From JBFMHD01 sp040752395 [NCBI: Candidatus Hydrogenedentota bacterium] (GTDB lineage Bacteria > JBFMHD01), in contig JBFMHD010000006.1 of the NCBI GenBank assembly GCA_040752395.1, forward strand, positions 1 to 31,001: a DNA stretch of 31,001 nt, given 5' to 3'. Positions 24,692-31,001 of this stretch are shown piece by piece. The position numbers and the translations under genes are program-made. The notes beneath the pieces are model-generated. The model worked only from the letters and a program-made list of their open reading frames with translations, was not told where the DNA came from and ran no database searches. The first letter of the stretch is position 1, and every line of letters begins with the position of its first letter.

Positions 24692-25824
24692 TACTGTTAA
24701 GCGTGATTATTCAAGACGATAAAAATTGTCCGACTAAAGTAAAAAAGATTCGCAGTTATTACCACTCTTTCGCAAAGAACGAGATTGAGTTTATAATCGC
24801 ACGTAATCAGATAACAAGAACTAAAATAAAAGGAATATATTATCAAAAAGTTAACATCGATGACGTGATACTAAAAGAGGGTTCGAATATTATTCGCAAT
24901 ATGCTGATTAAAAATAAATACGATATTGTATATTGTGATTTTTATTTGTGTGAGGGGGACAGAGTTATAACCTCCTCGCAACAATTAAAATTAAATGGGG
25001 CACCAGGTTCGGTCGTATTTACTAGAAAAGACAGTATGTTTAAGAATAATATACTTTATATAAAACAGCCGTTAATGAAAATCAGTATTTCTAACTGTAG
25101 AGAATATATCTCCTTATATCTTGAAAGATTATATAATAAAATTAATAAAAAAATAAAGAACGCAAAGAAATATCTGTATCTGAAAAAGTATACAAGGGCG
25201 TTATCTCTATATTGTCAGGCAACTAGAGTATTTAATTATACATTGTGGTGGTTCTATCATTTAAAGCAGGCAAGAAAATTACTCGAATTATATTACGAGA
25301 GAGCAAAAATAGAATTTATCTTAAAAAATTATGAGTATGCTGCATACCTTGTATTACCTTTGATCCATATCACAGGATTTTGTAATAAAAAATATTTCGG
25401 TTTCCTTAAGCGTTGTTATAAAAAGATGGGATGGGACAATATAGTAGAAGAATGCGACTATCAATACCTAAAAATTAAATTTCTTAAGAACAATATAAAG
25501 TATCTTAAAGAGATGGATAGAATTATGCGTTATTTTGTTTATGATAGTGATCTTCTTTTCAGGATGGGGGTTGCTTATGCACTGACAGGTAATTATAAAC
25601 GTGCTCTGGATTATTTTGATAAATTACCGGATACTATGGTTGAAAAATTTAATAATATCTCAGTGTGCAAATATAGATTAAAATATCGTAAAAAAGATAT
25701 TTATCGAGACTTAAAACATGCATTAACTATTAAAAATGATTATAGAGATGCGTTACACAATTGGGAGTGTTTAAATAAGGATACAGAGGTTACCAGGATC
25801 ACCGTTAATAAAATTACGACTTGA
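24688..25824 (+). CDS. Protein with degenerate GT-A-like N-terminus and TPR-like C-terminus
   Basis: 378 residues, coupled by 4-nt overlap to the glycosyltransferase before it. Residues 1-110 begin LLSVIIQDD, continue with EIEFIIARN (about 32-40) and KYDIVYCDFYL (about 86-96). That echoes a family 2 glycosyltransferase whose Pro, Glu and DxD residues are mostly gone. Residues 140-345 are basic and helical with TPR-like units, the clearest being LLFRMGVAYALTGNYKRALDYF (core 294-310: MGVAYALTGNYKRAL). It may be an inactive transferase serving as a scaffold. The next gene encodes a B12 radical SAM enzyme with a TPR-like tail, so the two may form a complex. No known family is recognised. Confidence 0.5.
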   Translation: MILLSVIIQDDKNCPTKVKKIRSYYHSFAKNEIEFIIARNQITRTKIKGIYYQKVNIDDVILKEGSNIIRNMLIKNKYDIVYCDFYLCEGDRVITSSQQLKLNGAPGSVVFTRKDSMFKNNILYIKQPLMKISISNCREYISLYLERLYNKINKKIKNAKKYLYLKKYTRALSLYCQATRVFNYTLWWFYHLKQARKLLELYYERAKIEFILKNYEYAAYLVLPLIHITGFCNKKYFGFLKRCYKKMGWDNIVEECDYQYLKIKFLKNNIKYLKEMDRIMRYFVYDSDLLFRMGVAYALTGNYKRALDYFDKLPDTMVEKFNNISVCKYRLKYRKKDIYRDLKHALTIKNDYRDALHNWECLNKDTEVTRITVNKITT

Positions 25825-25830
25825 TTTATT

Positions 25831-27558
25831 ATGAAAATACTGCTTGTTAATCCGTTAAACTATGGTTTCAGCTCGAGTCCGCCACTTGGTATTGGCTACA
25901 TAGCATCGAATCTGTTGAAAAATGCTCAGGATGTAGAGGTGTTTGATGCGGTACCGTTTTTGGGGAAAAGATGTAGTGAGACACAGATTTATTATTCACT
26001 TGTTGAAAAAATTGAGAGGTTTCGGCCTGATGTAATCGGGTTATCCATAATGAGCTGCCAGCTGAAAAGTGCCCGGCAGATCGTATCACTGATTCGCCAG
26101 AAGTTTGGAAATAATGTGGTTATTGTAGCCGGCGGCGTACACCCAACAGTCGAACCACTTCATACGTTCAATTATTTAAAAGAGATTGACTTTATCCTTG
26201 AAGACGAGGCTGAGACTTCTTTTCTGGAAATGGTAAGAAACATTGATTTTAAGAATGTGAAGGGTCTTTATTATAGAGATGGTGACGGTATAAAGTTTAC
26301 TGGTAAAAAAGAGAAATTGATTAATATTGATTCTCTCCCCAATCCTGCAAGAGAACTGTTTGATATGGAATTTTACTGTCAGGAAAGAAACGCCACAGTT
26401 CAGCACGTTGAATCAAAAGCAACAACCATACTTACTTCACGCGGTTGTCCCGGAAGATGTGAATTCTGTGCATCAAATAGAATCGGTTTGCCTGTAAGAT
26501 GGCATTCTCCAGAATATGTTTTAAATGAAGTGGAATCAGTGCTTTCAAGGTATGATGTAGAATGTATAAGTTTTGTTGATACTATGTTTACGTCAAATAA
26601 AGACAGACTTTACAGTATTTGCGATTTAATGATTGAAAACCGGCTCCATAAAAAGATTAGATGGACATGTTCATTACGCACAGATTACGTTGATGAGGAT
26701 AGTTTGAAAAAGATGAAGGATGCAGGCTGCTTTCATCTAACATTTGGCATAGAATCCGGGTCACAGAAAATCCTGGATAAAATGAATAAACAACTATCTC
26801 TGGAAACAAACCGTGGTATTATGATGAAAGCAAAAGAGATGGGGTTTTTGGTCAACGCAAGTTGCATATACGATTTTCCGGGTGAGACATATAACGATAT
26901 AAAATTAACCTTTGATTTAATCAGTGAGACAAAACCATACTATGCAGGCTTAAATAAATTCACGCCTCTTTTTGGAAGCCCAGTGTATTATAAGATAATA
27001 AACAGAAATGATATAGATAATCTTATCGATGAATGCGGCTATATAAGTAGTAAATACTATAATGAGTTTTCAAAAAAAGATATTGATAATATAATTAATG
27101 AGATAAGAAAAATTATTTTCTCCAATACAATAAATTATTATTTCTACCAGATTTATAATTACAGCGTCCCCTCGACCATACTTGACGATATTGAGCTGTT
27201 CAAGCTGTTTATAAATGAATATTATGATAAATCACTGTATGCAGAATTTATTGACAAATTATTTACATTAAAGACAAAAGAGACTTATATCTCAGATTTT
27301 TATATTGGTAACAGCTATTATTTAATAAATGATTATATAAGAGCAAGGATATATTACGAAAATGCTTTGAAAAAGAGAGAACGTCCTGAAATAAAAAACA
27401 ATTATGCTTGTGTTTTGTACAAACTGGGAGAATGTGATCGAAGCCAGAAAATCTGGAATGAATTATTTTTGCAAAAAGATGATTATAATGACGTAAGATA
27501 TAATCTTCAGAACAACCCCAATATAAAGATTACGAAAAAATTATTTCCGGTTTATTGA
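25831..27558 (+). CDS. B12-binding-domain radical SAM enzyme with C-terminal TPR-like extension
   Basis: 575 residues. The B12-type domain shows PPLGIGYIASNLL (17-29) and AGGVHPTVEP (100-109), but GEGE is replaced by EDEAE (124-128). The radical SAM motif is SRGCPGRCEFC (Cys 206, 210, 213), with FGIESGSQKILDKM and YDFPGET later. After the usual core a tail (about 425-575) ends in TPR-like helices (FYIGNSYYLINDYIRARIYY and NNYACVLYKLGECDRSQKIW, about 490-550). This makes it longer than the three tandem copies in module B. The tail is probably a protein-protein contact. The gene starts 6 nt after the TPR-like protein without a ribosome site. Confidence 0.9.
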   Translation: MKILLVNPLNYGFSSSPPLGIGYIASNLLKNAQDVEVFDAVPFLGKRCSETQIYYSLVEKIERFRPDVIGLSIMSCQLKSARQIVSLIRQKFGNNVVIVAGGVHPTVEPLHTFNYLKEIDFILEDEAETSFLEMVRNIDFKNVKGLYYRDGDGIKFTGKKEKLINIDSLPNPARELFDMEFYCQERNATVQHVESKATTILTSRGCPGRCEFCASNRIGLPVRWHSPEYVLNEVESVLSRYDVECISFVDTMFTSNKDRLYSICDLMIENRLHKKIRWTCSLRTDYVDEDSLKKMKDAGCFHLTFGIESGSQKILDKMNKQLSLETNRGIMMKAKEMGFLVNASCIYDFPGETYNDIKLTFDLISETKPYYAGLNKFTPLFGSPVYYKIINRNDIDNLIDECGYISSKYYNEFSKKDIDNIINEIRKIIFSNTINYYFYQIYNYSVPSTILDDIELFKLFINEYYDKSLYAEFIDKLFTLKTKETYISDFYIGNSYYLINDYIRARIYYENALKKRERPEIKNNYACVLYKLGECDRSQKIWNELFLQKDDYNDVRYNLQNNPNIKITKKLFPVY

Positions 27559-27570
27559 AAGGGGGAGTTT

Positions 27571-28428
27571 ATGGACGAATTTTTTGCCCAAATGAAGGAT
27601 TATTGGGAAAATAATTTGCCTGGTCCACAGGTCACCACTGCTCCCGAAGGAACCAGAGAGTTTTTTGACCAGATCGCGGAACACAGATATTCGGTTTACA
27701 AAGATTTGTTTGATGAAGTAGATTTTAACTCTTTTAAAGGGAAAAAACTTCTTGAGATAGGATGCGGTACTGGGACAGATGCTGTCTCCTTTGCTAAAGC
27801 CGGTGCGAGAGTTACTGCTATTGATCTGACTGAAAGAGCCATAAGATTGACAAAGAAAAGGTTTGAGGTTTATGGTTTAAAATACGACGAAATAAAAATA
27901 GTTAATGCACTACATCTCGATTTCCCGGACAATATTTTCGATGCTGTATATTCACACGGTGTGCTGCTTTGTCTTCCCAATATTCAGGATGCTATAAAAG
28001 AAATATATCGTGTTTTGAAACCAGGCGGGATAACAAAAGTTATGGTGTATAACAAGGATTCTATGTTTTATCATTATTGGATAATTTATCAAAAATGTAT
28101 AAGACTGAAAATGGATGAAAAGTATGACTTAAACTGGATTATTGCCGAGAGTACGGAATCTACCCATCCTGAAGGTAAACACTGTCCCTATATCGGGGTT
28201 TATACCGCAAAACAATGTTATGAACTGTTCAGGAATTTTAAAAATGTTAAAGTACAAAATTTTGTACCTTTGTACACTACAACTTTACCCGAATACAAGA
28301 TTAAAGAAACGGATTTCAGTAAATATCCTGATACCTATGACTTTTTTATAAAATGTCTTAAATGGGAAGCAGAAGGTACTTTAACCAAAAACATAGGTTG
28401 GTTTAACCTGATTACTGCTTATAGATGA
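27571..28428 (+). CDS. Class I SAM-dependent methyltransferase
   Basis: 285 residues. The best ribosome site in the window, a GGGGGAG run, lies 4 nt before the ATG. Motif I is LLEIGCGTGTD (60-70), the ribose-binding acidic residue is in VTAIDLT (81-87), and the later strands are FDAVYSHGVLLCL and EIYRVLKPGG. A C-terminal lid (about 165-285) contains HPEGKHCPYIGVYT, probably the substrate pocket. Similar proteins methylate small molecules, quinone-like compounds or sugars. It is the last gene of the plus-strand block. A 168-bp convergent gap follows in which I see no strong terminator. Confidence 0.88.
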   Translation: MDEFFAQMKDYWENNLPGPQVTTAPEGTREFFDQIAEHRYSVYKDLFDEVDFNSFKGKKLLEIGCGTGTDAVSFAKAGARVTAIDLTERAIRLTKKRFEVYGLKYDEIKIVNALHLDFPDNIFDAVYSHGVLLCLPNIQDAIKEIYRVLKPGGITKVMVYNKDSMFYHYWIIYQKCIRLKMDEKYDLNWIIAESTESTHPEGKHCPYIGVYTAKQCYELFRNFKNVKVQNFVPLYTTTLPEYKIKETDFSKYPDTYDFFIKCLKWEAEGTLTKNIGWFNLITAYR

Positions 28429-28596
28429 CTTTTTTCTTTATATTATTGTAATTATACTATTATTCCAAGGCTGTTTTACCAACTTTTTTACGAATGAACC
28501 ATCTTTTAATCTTCTCCATTGATTATAATACCATTATTCTAATATAATTAACAATACAACCGATTTTATATAAAGTCAAGGTATCTAATTTAAGTT

Positions 28597-30789
28597 TCAC
28601 TTTATAAAAAATATTCTCGCCTGATAAGGTTTAAGTTTTAATTTTATTCTTGTATCCGTAATAGTAAAATTATTATCGTCTGATATAAGACTTCTCAATA
28701 AATTTATCTTATAACCGAGATCAATAGTTACGATTTTATCAAGAACACCAAGATTCAATACAACAACAATCTTCTGGTTACGATATTCTCGTGCATAGGA
28801 ATAAACCCTTGTCCCTTCAACTATCTTAAGTTTCCTGATACTTCCTCGTCTTAAAGCGATATAATCTTTTCTTAGATTAATTAATCTCTTATAATATTCA
28901 TACAAATCACAATTCCCAAAATCCCAATCCATAAACTGTCTATTTGTATCACCTCTCATCTTACCAGTCATCCCGAATTCTTCACCGTAATATATTAAAG
29001 GTACTCCGGGAACTGTCATCAATACTGAGAAACAAAGTTTATTAAGTCTTATATCACCATTAACTACGGTCTGGAATCTATCAAGATCATGATACGATAG
29101 AAATCTCATAGGTATTTTCTTTTCTTTATCTTTCTCAATTAAAAGTAGATCAAGCAAGTTTACATCCTCTCCTTTTACCACATCAAGAACCTTTAACACG
29201 CTATCATCATAATACATATCAAAATATGGTTCATTAAATTCAGGGAGTAGTAAAATATTTTTGTTTTGGGTTTTAAGTGCCAGAGCCCACTCATACCAGA
29301 AATCATCTGGCACACTATGAGCCACATCGCATCTATATCCGTCAACCCCGAGGTTCTGCCAGTAGAGTGCTACATCAATCGCATATTGTCTAACCAGAGA
29401 ATTATTAAAATTCCATGCAGGCATATTAGTATTTTTACCACCAAAACCTTCCCAGGTACAATTATCAATCCATTTATACCAGCTTCTGAAGATTGAAATA
29501 TCATCTTTGCAGGCTAAAATAAATAACGGATGGTCAGCTGAAGAATGGTTGAAAACATAATCAAGCATAACTTTTATACCATTCTTATGACATTCTGAAA
29601 TATATCGTTTAAAATCCTCGATACAGCCAAATTTATCATCTATAGTATAATAATCTGTTGTATGGTATCCGTGTTGAGTTGGTGATTTAAAAATCGGCAG
29701 AGTATAGACCCAGTTTATGCCGAGTTCTTTTAAATACCCTATTTTTTCTATAATACCTTGTAAATCACCAACGCCATCTTCATCAGAATCATAAAACCTC
29801 GAAACCATAATCTGATAAATAATTGCGTCTTTATAAGAATAATTATTGTCAATTTTGTCTTTTTTAACAGGTGTATAACGTTTTTCATAAATCCTGTCTG
29901 ATTCTTTATATATCAAATAAAAAAATGCAGGTATTGTTTTATAAAATTTATGTTTTGCATAAATTGATACTGTATTTAACCCGCAAGCAAGGGTTCTAAC
30001 CTCAATATCGATTCTGCCATTCTGTCTATCAAACCCTGCTGGTATTAATTCATTATTCAGATAACTCTCAATAGAGAACTCATCATAATTTATGCTTTTA
30101 GTTTTTTCGTGTTTAATAAGTTTAGCAGAGATACTAATAGCATCTTTATCGACAATTATATAATTCTGTGGGGATTCAATTTCAATGTGGCATTTATCTT
30201 TATCGTATGGATATATGAAACATTTTGTCGGGTCTCTTTTTATATCTATTTTATCACAGCCGACTAAAAATATATCAGAGGCAATGGGTTGTATTGCATA
30301 AGTAGCAGTCCATATTTTAGATGTTTTATCAAGTTTAAGTCTATAACCATCTGAATCCCATCTGGAAAATTCACCTAAAACAGAAATTTTAGAATAATTT
30401 TTATCCTGTATCTGGAAAGTAAATGGTTGTATCTTTACTGAAAAGTTCTTTTTAACATCTTCTTTAGAATTTAATATTAATTTAGAGTTTCCACTCACTG
30501 TAATCCGTGGGTTCTGTGGGTCGCTAATCCTGATATTTTTATCAAGTACAAATTTATACTCATATTTCCCGGGGTTAAGAGCGATTGTACAAACCCACGT
30601 AAAATTATCAATTTTTCTGAATAGGGTTTCAGTATGCGACCACTCATTAAAATTTCCTGCAAGATGAACAGATTTAGAATAAGAATCATAATACAAGAAA
30701 TCTACCTTTATCGGTTCAGCACAAAGTAATCTGGATGTAATTATAAATAATCCAGCGGTATTCACTAATGAGATAATTAATTTTCTCAT
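28597..30789 (-). CDS. Secreted GH13 alpha-amylase-family glycosidase with N-terminal Ig-like/CBM48-type domains
   Basis: 730 residues from the ATG at 30789. A TTG at 30885 would add 32 residues, but those translate the insertion-sequence end. A signal sequence follows the ATG (MRKLIISL, a hydrophobic run, then SRLLCAEP); cleavage probably comes after CA. One or two beta-sandwich modules of CBM48/E-set type follow (VHLAGNFNEWS, GKYEYKFVLD, then VLGEFSRWDSDG). The GH13 barrel has all key residues (numbered from this ATG): DYVFNH (410-415), GYRCDVAH with nucleophile D488, PEFNEP with acid/base E517, and YHDLDR with D568. A C-terminal beta domain ends the protein. It hydrolyses or rearranges alpha-glucans such as glycogen, maltodextrin or pullulan outside the cytoplasm. 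It converges on the glycan block and is probably unrelated to it. Confidence 0.92.
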   Translation of the reverse strand: MRKLIISLVNTAGLFIITSRLLCAEPIKVDFLYYDSYSKSVHLAGNFNEWSHTETLFRKIDNFTWVCTIALNPGKYEYKFVLDKNIRISDPQNPRITVSGNSKLILNSKEDVKKNFSVKIQPFTFQIQDKNYSKISVLGEFSRWDSDGYRLKLDKTSKIWTATYAIQPIASDIFLVGCDKIDIKRDPTKCFIYPYDKDKCHIEIESPQNYIIVDKDAISISAKLIKHEKTKSINYDEFSIESYLNNELIPAGFDRQNGRIDIEVRTLACGLNTVSIYAKHKFYKTIPAFFYLIYKESDRIYEKRYTPVKKDKIDNNYSYKDAIIYQIMVSRFYDSDEDGVGDLQGIIEKIGYLKELGINWVYTLPIFKSPTQHGYHTTDYYTIDDKFGCIEDFKRYISECHKNGIKVMLDYVFNHSSADHPLFILACKDDISIFRSWYKWIDNCTWEGFGGKNTNMPAWNFNNSLVRQYAIDVALYWQNLGVDGYRCDVAHSVPDDFWYEWALALKTQNKNILLLPEFNEPYFDMYYDDSVLKVLDVVKGEDVNLLDLLLIEKDKEKKIPMRFLSYHDLDRFQTVVNGDIRLNKLCFSVLMTVPGVPLIYYGEEFGMTGKMRGDTNRQFMDWDFGNCDLYEYYKRLINLRKDYIALRRGSIRKLKIVEGTRVYSYAREYRNQKIVVVLNLGVLDKIVTIDLGYKINLLRSLISDDNNFTITDTRIKLKLKPYQARIFFIK

Positions 30790-30844
30790 CGTATTAAAAA
30801 TTGGGTTTATAGTAGTAGGGATATCTATGGGATATTGAACGGTG

Positions 30845-30901
30845 CATAATGTCAAATATTTAGTGCAAAAACGCCATAATGTCAAATATTTAGTGCAAAA
30901 A
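30845..30901. repeat. Two direct copies of a 27-bp repeat at the insertion-sequence end
   Basis: Positions 30845-30871 and 30875-30901 are identical over 27 bp and separated by 3 bp. The inner copy encodes the last residues and stop codon of the truncated transposase frame. The outer copy is probably the terminal repeat of the element. The other end of the element is outside the window. Confidence 0.85.
30857..30885 (-). promoter_or_regulatory. Putative promoter inside the insertion-sequence end, reading into the amylase gene
   Basis: On the minus strand TTGACA (30885-30880), from the inner 27-bp repeat copy, is followed after 17 bp by TAAATA (30862-30857) in the outer copy. The leader to 30789 would be about 60 nt. 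Alternatively a TATAAA at 30811-30806, only 16 nt before the ATG, gives a short leader but lacks a -35. Confidence 0.35.
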
Positions 30902-31001
30902 GTTTATCTGGGCACTTCTTCCATTTAACATTATAATAGTTAAAAATAGCAAAAAGAATACGTTCACAACTTGCCTTATTCTTAAATGAGGGTATTGCCT
31001 T
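30882..31001 (-). CDS. Transposase, C-terminal fragment (runs off the window)
   Basis: An open frame enters from the right edge and ends at TGA (30884-30882), giving 39 residues. It reads PSFKNKASCERILFAIL near its start and LNGRSAQ further on. The F-x-N-x-x-S-x-x-R-[IL][LIV] pattern followed by LN is typical of the end of IS256/mutator-class transposases. The stop codon lies inside the inner 27-bp repeat. The catalytic DDE part would be beyond the window. Confidence 0.5.
   Translation of the reverse strand, partial: KAIPSFKNKASCERILFAIFNYYNVKWKKCPDKLFALNI

Larger units (their letters stand above)
30845..31001 (-). mobile_element. 3' end of an insertion sequence, IS256/mutator-like
   Basis: The right edge holds the C-terminal tail of a transposase-like reading frame followed by the 27-bp repeats, as expected for the transposase-proximal end of an IS. 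The family is suggested only by the short protein tail. The outer boundary is taken as the outer repeat copy; no target-site duplication can be checked because the other end is missing. Confidence 0.55.

Noticed and set aside
28395-28409. Hairpin AGGTT/AACCT as terminator of the plus-strand block
   Set aside because: The stem is only 5 bp, lies inside the methyltransferase coding region and has no T-run directly after it.
30790-30885. N-terminal extension of the amylase from a TTG at 30885
   Set aside because: The extra 32 residues are a translation of the insertion-sequence repeat, and a proper signal sequence begins at the ATG at 30789.
30845-30901. Short CRISPR-like array
   Set aside because: Only two copies with a 3-bp separation, at an insertion-sequence end; no spacers and no cas genes.

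Overview
The window is AT-rich DNA from a bacterium. Nearly all of it is one long plus-strand block (about 2.8-28.4 kb) that looks like a cell-surface glycan, glycolipid or related natural-product locus. Two minus-strand genes stand at its left end. A minus-strand secreted alpha-amylase-type glycosidase and the tail of an insertion sequence stand at its right end. No rRNA, tRNA, CRISPR array or housekeeping marker is present, so the phylum cannot be fixed. The protein at 282-2018 resembles the spirochaete-type SPASM proteins, and the mix of FemAB-like, DUF7033-type deacetylase and cobalamin radical-SAM genes is common in Spirochaetes and in uncultured low-GC Gram-negative lineages. That is only a hint.

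Left end (1-2.8 kb): a SPASM-domain protein that has lost its radical-SAM cysteines and a hexapeptide O-acetyltransferase, both on the minus strand. They are separated from the plus-strand block by a 211-bp divergent promoter region. Both promoters there are near consensus and sit so close to the start codons that the mRNAs are predicted to be leaderless.

Module A (2.8-8.1 kb): polysaccharide deacetylase, FemAB-like acyltransferase, an (alpha/alpha)6-type glycan-active protein and a radical SAM/SPASM enzyme, tightly spaced or overlapping. Module B (8.2-13.3 kb): three B12-binding-domain radical SAM enzymes with a small methyltransferase between the second and third, joined by 4-8 nt overlaps. 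A membrane-anchored SGNH hydrolase follows.

Module C (14.8-21.6 kb): a family 2 glycosyltransferase overlapping an asparagine-synthetase-type amidotransferase by 32 nt, a UDP-GlcNAc 2-epimerase, a large multi-pass membrane protein with a soluble C-terminal half, and a second FemAB-like acyltransferase. Module D (21.8-28.4 kb): an NAD-dependent sugar epimerase/dehydratase, a second canonical radical SAM/SPASM enzyme, a GT-B-like glycosyltransferase, a protein with a decayed GT-A-like start and a TPR-like end, a fourth B12 radical SAM enzyme carrying its own TPR-like tail, and a methyltransferase.

Working hypothesis (inference): nucleotide-sugar enzymes and glycosyltransferases build a glycan or lipid-linked sugar. 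The amidotransferase, FemAB enzymes, deacetylase, acetyltransferase and SGNH protein decorate it. The seven radical-SAM-related proteins and two methyltransferases carry out unusual C-methylation, rearrangement or epimerisation chemistry. No clear flippase, polymerase or ABC exporter is visible, so export must be encoded elsewhere or involve the 667-residue membrane protein.
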